From contig NZ_JALGQH010000002.1 in assembly GCF_022810305.1 (NCBI RefSeq), positions 310,001 to 374,000 of the forward strand: 64,000 nt of DNA. Direction: 5' to 3'. A program made the translations under genes and the position numbers. Below the pieces are notes generated by a model. It saw only the letters and a list, made by a program, of their open reading frames with translations. It did no database searches and was not told the DNA's origin. This DNA comes from Rhodococcus sp. ARC_M6 (GTDB lineage: Bacteria; Actinomycetota; Actinomycetes; Mycobacteriales; Mycobacteriaceae). Every line of letters starts with the position of its first letter. The first letter of the stretch is position 1. Shown here piece by piece: positions 44,659 to 54,692 of this stretch.

Positions 44659-44675
44659 TCGGTGCGTACTCGACC
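44624..44675. repeat. 25-bp direct duplication of the hflX 3' end
   Basis: The 25-bp sequence beginning CTAAGCACTCGGTGCG occurs at 44624-44648 and 44651-44675, with a 27-bp period. The second copy is the last eight codons and stop of hflX; the first falls within the signal peptide region of the next gene. Confidence 0.93.
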
Positions 44676-46153
44676 AATGCGGATGCCAACATTTGTGGCA
44701 CGCGGGCGTGAACCCTCGTACCGGACTCCTCGTGAGCGGACTCCAAAATAGTTCCGTCGGAGTGGATTCTGGCCATCAGATCGCCGCGGTGATACGGAAC
44801 CAGGACGTCAACTTCGACGTCGGGACGCACCAACACCTCGGCGAGGTGGGCGCGCAGTTCCGCAACGCCCTCGCCGGTCTGAGCCGAGATGAAGACAGCT
44901 CCGGGCAGGAGCGCTCGCAACTGCGTGAGTGTGACCGGATCCGCGGCATCGATCTTGTTGACCACGATCAATTCGGGCGGGGCCGGCGAATTGGTCTCGC
45001 GCAGAACATCGGTGATGACACCGCGGACTGCGTTGATCTGATCGGTGGGCAACGGATCGGATCCGTCCACCACGTGCATCAGCAGATCGGCGTCGGTGAC
45101 CTCTTCGAGAGTCGAGCGGAAGGCCTCGATCAACTGCGTCGGCAGGTGTCGCACAAATCCGACAGTGTCGGTCAGGACGTATTCGCGACCGTCGTCGAGC
45201 GATGCCCGTCGTGTAGTCGGATCCAAGGTGGCAAACAGTGCGTTTTCCACCAGAACACCCGAACCAGTCAGGGCGTTGAGAAGACTCGACTTGCCGGCGT
45301 TGGTGTAGCCGACAATCGCAACCGACGGAATGTCACTCTGGAGACGGCGCGTCCGCTTGGTGTCGCGAGCAGCCTTCATTGCCTTGATCTCGCGGCGCAG
45401 TTTTGCCATCCGCTCACGAATGCGTCGACGGTCGGTCTCGATTTTGGTTTCACCGGGGCCACGCAGACCCACACCGCCGTTGCTTCCCGCACGACCACCG
45501 GCCTGACGGGACATGGACTCACCCCAACCGCGCAGGCGGGGAATCATGTATTCCATCTGCGCGTAGGCGACCTGCGCCTTACCTTCACGGGAGGTGGCGT
45601 GCTGGGCGAAGATGTCGAGAATCAAGGCCGTACGGTCGATGACCTTGACCTTGACGACCTTTTCCAGCGCCGTGAGCTGCGCGGGCGTCAATTCGCCGTC
45701 GCACACGACGGTGTCGGCGCCGGTGGCGAGCACGATTTCGCGCACTTCCTGTGCCTTACCTGACCCGATGTACGTGGCTGTGTCCGGCTTGTCGCGGCGC
45801 TGTACGAGGCTGTCCAAAACCTCGGACCCAGCCGTATCGGCCAACGCAGCCAGCTCGGTCATGCTGTTCTCTGCTTGCTCGGCCGTCCCCTGGGTCCAGA
45901 CACCCACCAAGACCACGCGCTCGAGACGCAACTGCCGGTACTCGACTTCGGTGACATCGTCGAGTTCGGTAGACAGCCCGGAGACGCGGCGCCGAGCGTC
46001 GCGAGCTTCGAGCTGCATCTCGCCGACCGACGGATCTCCGGACGAGGCTGGCGCCGTGTATTCAGGCTGCTCGTGTCCTGTGGACTCGTCGGCAGCAAAC
46101 GACTCTGCAGACTCGTCTGCAGCGGATTCTTGACTGTCATGTGATTTCGTCAT
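44651..46153 (-). CDS. hflX: Ribosome-associated GTPase HflX
   Basis: The 500-aa GTPase splits stalled 70S ribosomes in several bacteria. An acidic N-terminal extension (about 60 residues) precedes the HflX domain (RDKPDTATYIGSGKAQEV, LILDIFAQHATSREGKAQVAYAQ). The G domain follows with Walker A GYTNAGKSSLLNALTG, switch DTVGFVRHLP and NKID. The QLALLQYEL-type region is present as AYAQMEYMIPRL. ATG 46153 is chosen; the frame is open to 46309. The order hflX-dapF matches mycobacteria. The 3' end is duplicated. Confidence 0.95.
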   Translation of the reverse strand: MTKSHDSQESAADESAESFAADESTGHEQPEYTAPASSGDPSVGEMQLEARDARRRVSGLSTELDDVTEVEYRQLRLERVVLVGVWTQGTAEQAENSMTELAALADTAGSEVLDSLVQRRDKPDTATYIGSGKAQEVREIVLATGADTVVCDGELTPAQLTALEKVVKVKVIDRTALILDIFAQHATSREGKAQVAYAQMEYMIPRLRGWGESMSRQAGGRAGSNGGVGLRGPGETKIETDRRRIRERMAKLRREIKAMKAARDTKRTRRLQSDIPSVAIVGYTNAGKSSLLNALTGSGVLVENALFATLDPTTRRASLDDGREYVLTDTVGFVRHLPTQLIEAFRSTLEEVTDADLLMHVVDGSDPLPTDQINAVRGVITDVLRETNSPAPPELIVVNKIDAADPVTLTQLRALLPGAVFISAQTGEGVAELRAHLAEVLVRPDVEVDVLVPYHRGDLMARIHSDGTILESAHEESGTRVHARVPQMLASALVEYAPSA

Positions 46154-46199
46154 ACAAGACCCATGATCCCACGAAACGCCATGGTGATGCATCCGCTTT

Positions 46200-47081
46200 T
46201 CATTCGAGCGAATTCCACCAGTTGTCGCTGATCGTTCCGGACGCGACGAGGACCGAGGGTCCACGCAACAAACCGTGGCCGTTTTCGACGGTAACCTGCA
46301 CCTGACCACCGAGTACTCGGACAGTCACCGTGCCGTCGACGCGCCCGTCGTGCTTCAACGCCGCAGCGGCCGCAGCGACGGTCCCGGTGCCACACGAACG
46401 CGTCTCACCGACGCCCCGTTCGTGGACGCGCATGTTGACGCTTCCGTTCTGCAGAGCCGTGACAATTTCGATATTGACGCCGTGCGGGAAGAAGACCGGA
46501 TCGAATTCCGGAGCGTTGTCGAGGTCAAGTGCCGCCAAAACTTCCGGGGTGAGCGCGGCGTCGACACAGGCAAGGTGCGGGTTCCCGACATCAATGCCGA
46601 GTCCCGTGAACGTGTACCCGTCGATCGTCGCTGTACTCGAACCCAGTTCCTTGATCAGGCCCATTGCGACGGTGACCTCACCAGCCGTGCCGTCAGCAGA
46701 ATGGACGATAACCGGACGACCACCAGCGCGACTGCCGACGACGAACTCGCGACGGTTCTCAAGGCCGGAAGCCTTCAGATAATGCGCAAATACACGGACA
46801 CCGTTGCCGCACATTTCAGCGATGGAACCGTCACCGTTGCGGTAGTCCATGAACCAGTCGTCGGCGGCAACTCCAGCCGGGATCTCGGCCAGGACTCCCG
46901 CTTCTGCGAGCGCACCGGCCCGAGCGACGCGCAAGATGCCGTCGGCCCCCAATCCGCGCTGACGATCGCAGAGTGCCGCGACTTTGCCGGGCTCGAGATC
47001 GATGCGAACGTCGAGGTCAGGGAGAACAACGAAGTCGTTCTGCGTGCCGTGTCCCTTGCTGAAATCCATGAGCGTGATCAT
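46200..47081 (-). CDS. dapF: Diaminopimelate epimerase
   Basis: A 293-aa PLP-independent epimerase making meso-diaminopimelate for peptidoglycan and lysine. The two active-site cysteines are Cys91 ([10 protein letters not shown]) and Cys230 (RSCGTGT). The conserved KGHGTQNDF start and NPHLACVD are present. ATG 47081 is listed; ATG 47069 is an alternative. In M. tuberculosis miaA lies directly upstream; here about 3.7 kb of other genes separates them. Confidence 0.95.
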   Translation of the reverse strand: MITLMDFSKGHGTQNDFVVLPDLDVRIDLEPGKVAALCDRQRGLGADGILRVARAGALAEAGVLAEIPAGVAADDWFMDYRNGDGSIAEMCGNGVRVFAHYLKASGLENRREFVVGSRAGGRPVIVHSADGTAGEVTVAMGLIKELGSSTATIDGYTFTGLGIDVGNPHLACVDAALTPEVLAALDLDNAPEFDPVFFPHGVNIEIVTALQNGSVNMRVHERGVGETRSCGTGTVAAAAAALKHDGRVDGTVTVRVLGGQVQVTVENGHGLLRGPSVLVASGTISDNWWNSLE

Positions 47082-47125
47082 ATCGGGCGGAATACTGGCG
47101 CTACACAGCCCAACCACAGCGGTTG

Positions 47126-47245
47126 ACACCCCAACGAGATGATCGGACGCTTGCCGAATCTGTCGGCGAGGCTTCCTCCGGTGAAGAACATCCCTTGCTG
47201 ACTGAACCTGCGCAAACCAAGCACAAGGCCCACCACCCGGGACGG
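47126..47245 (-). pseudogene. Remnant of a major facilitator superfamily transporter
   Basis: Between dapF and the divergent membrane gene, about 40 residues read [18 protein letters not shown] followed by [18 protein letters not shown], which is TM2 plus MFS motif A (GGxLADRxGxRxxI). No start, further helices or continuation is present, so this is a fossil. The rest of the 441-bp gap (47082-47522) contains no supported gene. Confidence 0.65.
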
Positions 47246-47522
47246 GACGCGCACTGAGCACCACAATTGACAACCCTCTAGCTCGCGCCGTCGACGCTGA
47301 AGTTCGGCGTCGGTGTGCCCGCCGAACGACTGGCAAAGAGCAACTATCCGAAACGTGAAGTATTCCCACACTGCTGCATGCCGGTCGGAACTTTCAAGGC
47401 CCAGCAATCGTAGAGTAAGGACAGAACTTTTCCGTACCTACAGAGAGCACCATGGACAGTCACAGACCCCGGCCGGATACCACCCACTACGTAGCCAAAT
47501 GTGATGGCGGGGTGTCCGGCTC

Positions 47523-48908
47523 ATGACGATCGCCCTGACGCTGATGCTCGGAGTCATGGTCGTACTGCTCATCACCGCAGTCACCGGTTACTTCGTCGCT
47601 CAAGAGTTCGCCTACATGACCGTTGATCGTTCTCGACTGAACTCGCTCGCCGAAGGCGGCGACGCGGGCGCGCAGCGCACCCTGGCGATCACCCGCCGCA
47701 CATCGTTCATGCTTTCGGGTGCCCAACTCGGCATCACCGTCACCGGCCTTCTCGTCGGTTACGTCGCGGAACCACTCATCGGCGAGTCTTTGGGGACGAT
47801 CCTCGGCGGCATCGGTATTCCGACCGCGCTCGGGTTGGCGATCGGCGCTGTACTGGCGATTCTCTTCTCCACTCTCGTACAGATGCTCTTCGGTGAGCTC
47901 TTCCCCAAGAATCTGGCGATCGCTCGGCCCGAACCGGTAGCGCGCTGGCTCGCGCGCTCGACCAACATCTATCTGAAGTTGTTCGGCTGGTTGATCTCGA
48001 TCTTCGATCATGCATCGAACTTGTTGTTGCGTGCTTTGAAAATCGAACCCGTCCACGACGTGGAACATTCTGCTTCGGCCCGCGACCTCGAACACATCGT
48101 CGCCGAATCACGCGAAACAGGTGATCTTGCGCCCGAGTTATCCACGTTGCTCGATCGCATTCTCGATTTCCCGACCCGCCCGGTCGAACACGCGATGATC
48201 CCCCGCACACACGTCGACACCGTCCGCGCCGACGACTCACTGGACCATGTCATCACCTTGATGGGGTCCGGTCACTCCCGTTACCCGGTCACCGGTGAGG
48301 ATTCCGAAGACATCGTCGGTGTCATCCACCTGCACGACGTACTCACGCTGACGTCCTCGAGTGATCTGACAGTCCAGGATCTGGCCCGTCCTGCCCTGAT
48401 CCTTCCCACCACACTGCCATTGCCGAAAGCCTTGACCGAACTCACCGACACCAAAAACCAACTCGCCTGTGTCATCGACGAATACGGCGGATTCGCCGGA
48501 GTCATCACACTCGAGGACATCGCCGAGGAAATTGTCGGCGAAATTACCGACGAACACGATCCGGACCGACCGTTCGAGTTGCCCACCGAGGACGGTTCGT
48601 GGACGGTCGACGGCGGCGTACATCTCGACGAAGTCGAGCGCGCGATCGGACACGACCTTCCCGCCGGCGACTACGAAACTATCGCAGGGTTCACCATCGC
48701 CCACTACGGCGAACTGCCGCCAGTGGGCGCGCGGATCCGCGTCGAGTTGCCGCCGGACCCCACCGATCTGATCTCCGACGACGAACAACCCCGGCATTCG
48801 GTCGTCATCGATGTCCTCGCCGTCGATCGATACGTCCCCTCGTCACTGCGCATCCGCCTCGAGATTGCCCCGCAGGCCGATGACGCCACCTCCGAGGAGA
48901 AGAACTAA
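47523..48908 (+). CDS. CNNM/HlyC-CorC family membrane protein with CBS domains (long form)
   Basis: A 461-aa protein with an N-terminal DUF21/CNNM membrane domain (four helices, including AQEFAYMTVDRSRL and FGELFPKNLAIARPEPVA), a CBS pair (MIPRTHVDTV, GHSRYPVTGED, DEYGGFAGVITLEDIAEEIVGEI) and a C-terminal CorC_HlyC domain (DGGVHLDEVERAIGHDLPAGDYETIAG). Homologues act in magnesium or cobalt efflux or tolerance. It ends in TAATG, overlapping the second paralogue. Confidence 0.93.
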   Translation: MTIALTLMLGVMVVLLITAVTGYFVAQEFAYMTVDRSRLNSLAEGGDAGAQRTLAITRRTSFMLSGAQLGITVTGLLVGYVAEPLIGESLGTILGGIGIPTALGLAIGAVLAILFSTLVQMLFGELFPKNLAIARPEPVARWLARSTNIYLKLFGWLISIFDHASNLLLRALKIEPVHDVEHSASARDLEHIVAESRETGDLAPELSTLLDRILDFPTRPVEHAMIPRTHVDTVRADDSLDHVITLMGSGHSRYPVTGEDSEDIVGVIHLHDVLTLTSSSDLTVQDLARPALILPTTLPLPKALTELTDTKNQLACVIDEYGGFAGVITLEDIAEEIVGEITDEHDPDRPFELPTEDGSWTVDGGVHLDEVERAIGHDLPAGDYETIAGFTIAHYGELPPVGARIRVELPPDPTDLISDDEQPRHSVVIDVLAVDRYVPSSLRIRLEIAPQADDATSEEKN

Positions 48909-49921
48909 TGGACAACCCATGGATCATCATTGCGATCACCGTCACCCTGATCGCTCTGAGCGCATTCTTCGTTGCTGTCGAATTCGCCCTGATTTCCGCC
49001 AAACGGCATCGCCTCGAAGACGCTGCTCCGAACAGTCGCTCTGCCCGCGCCGCTCTGCGCAGTGCCTCCGAGCTCACTGTGCTGCTCGCGGGCTCCCAAC
49101 TCGGCATCACCGTCTGCACACTCGCCCTCGGTGCGATCACCAAACCTGCAGTCCACCACTGGCTCACCCCCGCATTCAGCAGTTGGGGAATGCCACTATG
49201 GACCGCGGACGTCGCTGGTTTCGTTCTCGCCTTGATCATCGTGACGTTCCTGCACCTGGTCGTCGGAGAGATGGCTCCGAAGTCATGGGCTATCGCCCAT
49301 CCCGAGAAATCAGCGACCCTGCTCGCCATTCCGATGCGCGGATTCATGTGGCTCACACGCCCGTTACTTCGGCGGTTGAATTCGATGGCGAACTGGTTGT
49401 TGGTGAAGGTCGGTGTGCAACCGGTCGATCAGGTCGGTAGCGGGCAGGATCCCGCAGCCCTGCGCCATTTGGTCGAACATTCCGTCAACGTGGGAGCGCT
49501 CGATGCCCGCTATTCCGCTCAACTCTCCGGCGCCCTGGATATCCAGACGCTGACTGTGCGGGATCTGCTGCGCAGCGGCAAGGAGCCCACGTCCGTGACG
49601 ACGAGCACCACCCTCGATCAGGTGCGAGAGGTCTCGAAGCGATCGGGACACTTGCGGATCCTGGTTCGCGACAACGGTGTTCCGCTCGGAATCCTGCACG
49701 TCCGAGACACACTGCTCCACCCCGATCACATTCGCGCCGAAGAGATCATGCGACCGGCTTTCACCCTCACATCCGATACTCCCGTTCACGTCGCGCTGGC
49801 TTCGATGCGGGAAACCCGCAACCATCTGGCAGTGGTTACCGACGGTGGGACAACTATCGGGATCGTCACGCTCGCCGATGTCCTCTCGCGGCTGTTTCCT
49901 CGACCCGAACCGGCGGTCTGA
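48908..49921 (+). CDS. CNNM/HlyC-CorC family membrane protein (short form)
   Basis: A 337-aa paralogue of the upstream protein: CNNM membrane domain (FFVAVEFALISAKRHRLE, GSQLGITVCTLALG, VVGEMAPKSWAIAHPEKSA) and CBS motifs (RILVRDNGVPLGILHVRD, NHLAVVTDGGTTIGIVTLADVL), but no CorC_HlyC C-terminal domain. The start overlaps the previous stop by one base. Long-short pairs of this kind are common in actinobacteria and suggest a heteromeric transporter or sensor. Confidence 0.93.
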   Translation: MDNPWIIIAITVTLIALSAFFVAVEFALISAKRHRLEDAAPNSRSARAALRSASELTVLLAGSQLGITVCTLALGAITKPAVHHWLTPAFSSWGMPLWTADVAGFVLALIIVTFLHLVVGEMAPKSWAIAHPEKSATLLAIPMRGFMWLTRPLLRRLNSMANWLLVKVGVQPVDQVGSGQDPAALRHLVEHSVNVGALDARYSAQLSGALDIQTLTVRDLLRSGKEPTSVTTSTTLDQVREVSKRSGHLRILVRDNGVPLGILHVRDTLLHPDHIRAEEIMRPAFTLTSDTPVHVALASMRETRNHLAVVTDGGTTIGIVTLADVLSRLFPRPEPAV

Positions 49922-49950
49922 CCTCACGGGGACGATCAGGTAGTGGATCT

Positions 49951-49993
49951 GAGCGGTACTCGACGGCCACAAGCTGGTCATCGAGTACCGCTC
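49951..49993. terminator. Hairpin between convergent CNNM and sortase genes
   Basis: A 13-bp perfect stem pairs GAGCGGTACTCGA (49951-49963) with TCGAGTACCGCTC (49981-49993), with a 17-nt loop region. It can end transcription in both directions. Confidence 0.75.
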
Positions 49994-50019
49994 ACATCTC
50001 AGTCAGCCACTCGTTCGAC

Positions 50020-50691
50020 TTATGCAGGTGCAGCCGTGACAACCAGATTGTGTTCATAGGTGAAACCGGAAGGCATCGAGGGGTCCGGCACCGTCGGCCC
50101 GCCGCACGTCACCAGGACCAGGCGCGGTTCGCCGGTTTCCGAGAAGAACTCGGCCGGCAACGCAACCTTCTCGAAGAGTTTCAGGCTCGACGCGTGGTAG
50201 GTGAACATGACCCCGACGTCGTCGGTCACGTAAATCGGCGTGCCCGGTTTGATCTGGTGCAGCGGCCAGAGCGCTCCATGGGTGCGGTCACCGTCGTCGA
50301 CGTGCCCGGCTACGAGATTGGTTCCCACCGGAGCGCCGAAATGCACGTCGTTGAGGAAATGGGAGACCTTGTCGGGGTGCGGCAGGATCATGCCGCGGTT
50401 GGCACCGAGACCACTGGTCACGATGTCCGCTCGCACATCCAGGTCCGGAATCGCGAGTGTGTTGGGCGGGAGATCAGTCGGTGCCGGAGCCCAGACTATT
50501 CCCGGATCCGGTGCCGTTCCGACTTCGAACGGTGCATCCGGCAACGGTGCGCTGATCGGCTTACCGGCCGCGCTGACGGCAAAGTAGATCAATCCACCGC
50601 CGACTGCGAGAAACACGACCAAGAGCAGGATCAGCGGCAGGCTTTTCTTGCGCCGACGCTTCGGCTTTGCGTGCGACCCGGTCTGCACCAT
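50020..50691 (-). CDS. Class F-like sortase
   Basis: The 223-aa protein has a basic N-terminus, one transmembrane anchor (SLPLILLLVVFLAVGGGLIYF, about residues 18-38) and an extracellular sortase domain. Its catalytic His130 lies in NLVAGHVDD and Cys196 in LVLVTCGGP. The TCGGP context and lack of a class C lid suit class F, common in actinobacteria. No LPXTG-type substrate is seen nearby. ATG 50691 follows GGAGG at a 10-nt spacing. A 12-bp palindrome AGATAGCTATCT lies at 50771-50782, upstream of the gene. Confidence 0.85.
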   Translation of the reverse strand: MVQTGSHAKPKRRRKKSLPLILLLVVFLAVGGGLIYFAVSAAGKPISAPLPDAPFEVGTAPDPGIVWAPAPTDLPPNTLAIPDLDVRADIVTSGLGANRGMILPHPDKVSHFLNDVHFGAPVGTNLVAGHVDDGDRTHGALWPLHQIKPGTPIYVTDDVGVMFTYHASSLKLFEKVALPAEFFSETGEPRLVLVTCGGPTVPDPSMPSGFTYEHNLVVTAAPA

Positions 50692-50829
50692 GATCTGTCG
50701 TCCTCCGTCGGTTTGTCGAGACTGATCGGTCGTGACGCCACCTGGAGGCCACTTCACAGAGTTAACCACTAGATAGCTATCTGTAAAATAGCGGAACAGG
50801 AAGATTTGTTACACATCGGCCCGAAACGG

Positions 50830-51756
50830 TCACCGATCGCCGCCGGACAATGCGCGGCGTGCAGCATCCAGAACACCGTCAGCGCCGCCGTCGATCCACT
50901 GCACTCGCGAGTCACGACGAAACCACGAGCGTTGACGACGCACATAGCGGCGCGTGCCGATGAACGTGCGCTCGCGCGCCTCGTCCAGGTCGTACTCACC
51001 GTCGAAGTGCGCCAGCACCTGCGAATAGCCGATCGCTCGCGGCGCCGTGACACCGTCGCGCAGGCCGCGGTCGATCAAGCCCTCGACCTCGCCGACCAAC
51101 CCGCTCTCGAACATCTGGTCCGTGCGCAATCGAATGCGCGCATCGAGCCCTTCCGTTTCGCGGTCAACTCCGAGAATTATTGCACCCCAACGTGGTTCAC
51201 CAATCTGCGGCGCCGAAGCCGCAAACGGTTGCCCGGTCAGCTCCACCACTTCCAGTGCCCTCACCATCCGACGTCCGTCGGTCGGGAGAATCGATGCTGC
51301 CGCGACGGGATCCGCCGCCACCAGGGCAGCATGCACGGCGCCGATACCGTCGTCGGCAAGGACAGCCTCCCAACGCGCTCGCACGACGGGATCCGTGGCG
51401 GGGAATGCCCACTCGTCGAGCAACGACTGCACGTACATCATCGAACCACCGACGATGACGGGCACTCGACCGGAGTCCATCAACCGCTCCGCGATCGTGA
51501 TGGCCTCCTGTTGATAGCGGGCAACGGTGGCCGTCTCGGTCACGTCGAGAACATCCAACAGGTGATGCGGTATCCCCCGACGTTCGCTCACGCTGAGCTT
51601 TGCCGTACCGATGTCCATGCCGCGATAGAGCTGCATCGCGTCGATATTGATGATCTCTCCGCCCAATTCCTCGGCAAGATCCAAAGCCAGATCAGACTTT
51701 CCCGAGGCCGTCGGGCCCACCACGGCAATCGGACGAAGATGCACGGGAATGCTCAC
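50830..51756 (-). CDS. miaA: tRNA dimethylallyltransferase
   Basis: A 308-aa enzyme that isopentenylates A37 of tRNAs reading UNN codons. The P-loop is GPTASGKS (residues 14-21), followed by [17 protein letters not shown] and the substrate loops [17 protein letters not shown] 51756 overlaps the previous stop (GTGA), fixing the start; the long upstream frame is the shadow of that gene. With miaB in the same block, both steps of the ms2i6A37 modification are encoded here. Confidence 0.95.
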   Translation of the reverse strand: MSIPVHLRPIAVVGPTASGKSDLALDLAEELGGEIINIDAMQLYRGMDIGTAKLSVSERRGIPHHLLDVLDVTETATVARYQQEAITIAERLMDSGRVPVIVGGSMMYVQSLLDEWAFPATDPVVRARWEAVLADDGIGAVHAALVAADPVAAASILPTDGRRMVRALEVVELTGQPFAASAPQIGEPRWGAIILGVDRETEGLDARIRLRTDQMFESGLVGEVEGLIDRGLRDGVTAPRAIGYSQVLAHFDGEYDLDEARERTFIGTRRYVRRQRSWFRRDSRVQWIDGGADGVLDAARRALSGGDR

Positions 51757-52511
51757 GCGCGCCACATCCCCACGTGGTATCCGACGCCGAACGGCGCACT
51801 GTTGTATTCGACCGAGGCCGCGGGCTGCTCGGTGAACACTGCCGACAAGACTTGCCACGCGGCCCGGCCCGACGCACCGATATCGGAGCACAGTTTCGGA
51901 TCCAAACTCAGCAACGCCTCACGATCACCCTTTCCGAGCGCTGCATCGATCACTGCCTGAACTGCCGGCGCACGATCGTCGAAACTGCCCGGAGCCTTCG
52001 GTGTCAACGTTGAGGCGCCGTCCGCGAGAACCAACAGGCCGACGGGTTCGTCACCGTCGTCGAGCTGCGCGCGTAGCTCAACTGCGACGGCGCGACATTC
52101 GTCCGCAGTCGCATCCACCGAGACGAGGTGCAGGTCAATGCGAATTTCGTGCTCGACCTGACTCCGAAGCCAACCCGCCATGAGCGCAGCCAACGGCAAC
52201 TCGCGATTGACCGGGCCCACCGCATCCGCGTCGAGTTGCGTCCGCACATCGGCCCCGAACCCGGCGAAGGTTCCGAACTCACCACGCCCGACCCCCGACC
52301 GGCTGACATCTCCCGCCACCGAGGATTCATCGACGCCGACCGCAATCCAGTGCGTGGACAGGGCAGCGAGTTCGCGGGCCACACCCACTACAGCGGCGCG
52401 GACCTCGGCTGACAGGGCCGAGTCACCCGACAATTGCGGAACTAGGAGTGGCGGCGACGGGACCAGGGCTGCAGCTGTGAACACAGGTGCCACGCTAGTC
52501 GAACCCGACAT
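51753..52511 (-). CDS. Class III extradiol dioxygenase-like protein (Rv2728c-like)
   Basis: A 252-aa protein resembling the LigB/MEMO fold of class III extradiol dioxygenases ([52 protein letters not shown]). The usual metal-binding His pair (PHAP type) is not evident: PSPP stands where it would be, so a catalytic role is doubtful. ATG 52511 gives family length. The next gene is miaA with a 4-nt overlap, as in M. tuberculosis Rv2728c-miaA. Confidence 0.8.
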   Translation of the reverse strand: MSGSTSVAPVFTAAALVPSPPLLVPQLSGDSALSAEVRAAVVGVARELAALSTHWIAVGVDESSVAGDVSRSGVGRGEFGTFAGFGADVRTQLDADAVGPVNRELPLAALMAGWLRSQVEHEIRIDLHLVSVDATADECRAVAVELRAQLDDGDEPVGLLVLADGASTLTPKAPGSFDDRAPAVQAVIDAALGKGDREALLSLDPKLCSDIGASGRAAWQVLSAVFTEQPAASVEYNSAPFGVGYHVGMWRA

Positions 52512-52647
52512 GGACGCCCACACTGTCACCAAGGTGACAACCTCACATCGCGTTACCTGATTCAATAGTCGTAGAACGTCAGTACCGGGTTCAATGGAAC
52601 CAGGAATGCGATCAGGCAGCCGTGACGCGCGGCAGAGACGAGGACCG

Positions 52648-54048
52648 ATGACCGAGAACAGCGAACCCACCACCGGAACAGAGCGCAGTTCGGCTCCCGC
52701 CGCACCCACACCGGGTGCGGAGCAGCCCACAGCGTCGACACCCAAACCAGGTGCTCCGAAACCAGGTGGACCGCGACCCAGCGCTCCACGGCCAGGACCG
52801 GCCGCTACCCGCCCGGCCGCCGCGACGACACCTGCCAGTGATCCGAGCAAGTTCGGCCGCGTCGAGGAAGACGGCACAGCCTGGGTCAAGACTGCTGACG
52901 GGGAACGACAGATCGGTTCATGGCAAGCCGGTGACGCCGCCGAGGGTCTGGCGCACTTCGGACGCCGCTACGACGACGTCGCGACCGAGGTCACGCTTCT
53001 CGAAGCTCGCCTGACGTCCGGTGCCGGCGATGCCAAGAAGACCAAGGCAGCCGCGGTCGCACTGTCGGAATCGCTGCCCACCGCAGCCGTCATCGGCGAT
53101 CTCGATGCCCTGGCTCGCCGACTCGACCACATCATCGAAGGCTCCGACGAGGCTGCAGCACACGCCAAGGAGGAGAAGGAGCAGTCGCGGGTTACCAACA
53201 CCGCGCGTAAGGAAGCTCTTGCCGTCGAGGCCGAGCAGATCGGTACGGAGTCCACCCAGTGGAAGACCGCCGGCGACCGCCTCCGCGAAATTCTCGACGA
53301 ATGGAAGACCATTCGCGGAATCGAACGCAAGACCGACGACGCCCTGTGGAAGCGTTACTCCAAGGCCCGCGAATCCTTCAACCGCCGCCGCGGCGCTCAT
53401 TTCGCGGAACTCGACCGCGATCGCGCGAGTGCCCGGTCCACCAAGGAAGAGCTCGTCGAGCGTGCCGAGAAGCTCTCCAAGTCGGAGGAATGGGGACCGA
53501 CGGCCGGACAGTTCCGCGATCTCCTCGCCGAGTGGAAAGCTGCCGGCCGCGCACCGCGCGAAGCCGACGACACTCTGTGGGAACGCTTCAAGGCCGCCCA
53601 GGACGTCTTCTTCGCAGCACGCAACGCCGCAACCGCCGAGCGTGACGCGGAGTTCGAGGAGAATGCAAAGGCGAAGGAAGAACTCCTCGCTGCGCACGCC
53701 AACATCGATCCCGCGAACGGCCTCGACAACGCACGCGCGTCGCTGCGAGTCTTGCAGGAAAAGTGGGATGCCATCGGCAAGGTCCCGCGTGATCGGATGC
53801 AGGATCTCGAGGCGAAGCTGCGGGCACTCGAAAGCAAGGTCCACGACGCCGTCGACGCCCAGTGGCGTCGGACCGACCCGGAAGCCCTCGCCCGTGCAGC
53901 CCAGTTCACCGAACGGGTCGCACAGTTCGAGGAGCAGGCCGCCAAGGCTCAGGCTGCGGGCAAGACCAAGGATGCCGAGAAGGCTCTCGCTCAGGCCGCG
54001 CAGTGGCGTGAATGGGCCGAGGCAGCCGAAGGCGCAGTCAACGACTGA
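52648..54048 (+). CDS. DUF349 repeat protein (Rv2731-like)
   Basis: A 466-aa protein: a Pro/Ala-rich N-terminal 70 residues, then long alpha-helical repeats of the DUF349 type (W..RFRAAR-like units such as [16 protein letters not shown] and [17 protein letters not shown]), very rich in Ala, Glu and Lys and likely coiled-coil. Function is unknown. ATG 52648 is preceded by GAGG. It is divergent from the extradiol-like gene. The terminator at 54075-54108 follows. Confidence 0.88.
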   Translation: MTENSEPTTGTERSSAPAAPTPGAEQPTASTPKPGAPKPGGPRPSAPRPGPAATRPAAATTPASDPSKFGRVEEDGTAWVKTADGERQIGSWQAGDAAEGLAHFGRRYDDVATEVTLLEARLTSGAGDAKKTKAAAVALSESLPTAAVIGDLDALARRLDHIIEGSDEAAAHAKEEKEQSRVTNTARKEALAVEAEQIGTESTQWKTAGDRLREILDEWKTIRGIERKTDDALWKRYSKARESFNRRRGAHFAELDRDRASARSTKEELVERAEKLSKSEEWGPTAGQFRDLLAEWKAAGRAPREADDTLWERFKAAQDVFFAARNAATAERDAEFEENAKAKEELLAAHANIDPANGLDNARASLRVLQEKWDAIGKVPRDRMQDLEAKLRALESKVHDAVDAQWRRTDPEALARAAQFTERVAQFEEQAAKAQAAGKTKDAEKALAQAAQWREWAEAAEGAVND

Positions 54049-54074
54049 TTGAGTTCAGACGGAATAGGTTCACT

Positions 54075-54108
54075 CGTCGGCTGGCCCAGAACATCGGGTC
54101 AGCCGACG
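54075..54108. terminator. Hairpin terminator after the DUF349 gene
   Basis: CGTCGGCTGGCCC (54075-54087) pairs with the complement ending at 54108 (GGGTCAGCCGACG) through 13 pairs, one of them G-T, with an 8-nt loop. The right arm contains the stop codon of the convergent membrane gene. Confidence 0.8.
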
Positions 54109-54692
54109 TTCCATTCCTGGTTCTTTTCAGCTTCTGCTGCTGCTACGCGGCGCTCTTCCTCAGCAGCCAACTGAAGCGTCGAACGTGCCCAGACGACCTT
54201 GAGCCAGTGGAACGTCAGGAAGACAACGGTGAACCAACCGACGATCAGGCCGATCGACGGGCCCGCGACGTGGAATCCTGCGGGAATCGTCTGACGCGAC
54301 CACACCGCCATCATTCCCAAAGCGCTCGCGACGGCACTACCGGCCAGCGCAACCCAGGCAAGTGCCCAACGCCGGGTGACCAGCGCGAGCATCGAGAAGC
54401 CGATGCCGAAGATCACGACGAACCACACGAATAGTCGCGAGAACAACGCAATGCGCTCGGACTCGGCATCCGCGTTGAACGCCAAAACATCCCAACCGTT
54501 TGCGGCACCGGCGTGCGGCAACGCGAGGGTGCCGACCAGCACCAACACTGCGACGGCAACGACCATCGCGCGGGCACCCGGATCGATCTCCCCCGCAATC
54601 TTGCGCTCGACCGCGTCGAGGTCCTGGCGGTATTCCTCGAAGGAAGCATCGTCGGCGGACTGCGACGCCGGATTGTCGTTCTGTGAACTCAT
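54099..54692 (-). CDS. Four-helix membrane protein (Rv2732c-like)
   Basis: The 197-aa protein has a cytoplasmic N-terminus ([21 protein letters not shown]) and four hydrophobic helices ([73 protein letters not shown]), then a charged tail. Function is unknown; the family is restricted to actinobacteria. The start overlaps the miaB stop in ATGA, so it is translated with miaB. Confidence 0.85.
   Translation of the reverse strand: MSSQNDNPASQSADDASFEEYRQDLDAVERKIAGEIDPGARAMVVAVAVLVLVGTLALPHAGAANGWDVLAFNADAESERIALFSRLFVWFVVIFGIGFSMLALVTRRWALAWVALAGSAVASALGMMAVWSRQTIPAGFHVAGPSIGLIVGWFTVVFLTFHWLKVVWARSTLQLAAEEERRVAAAEAEKNQEWNVG

Noticed and set aside
44222-45763. 513-codon open frame on the plus strand
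   Set aside because: It is antisense to hflX and the propeller-like gene; the composition is that of a reversed high-GC coding frame.
50771-50782. Palindrome AGATAGCTATCT as a regulator operator
   Set aside because: It is short, AT-rich and has no regulator gene nearby; chance occurrence cannot be excluded.
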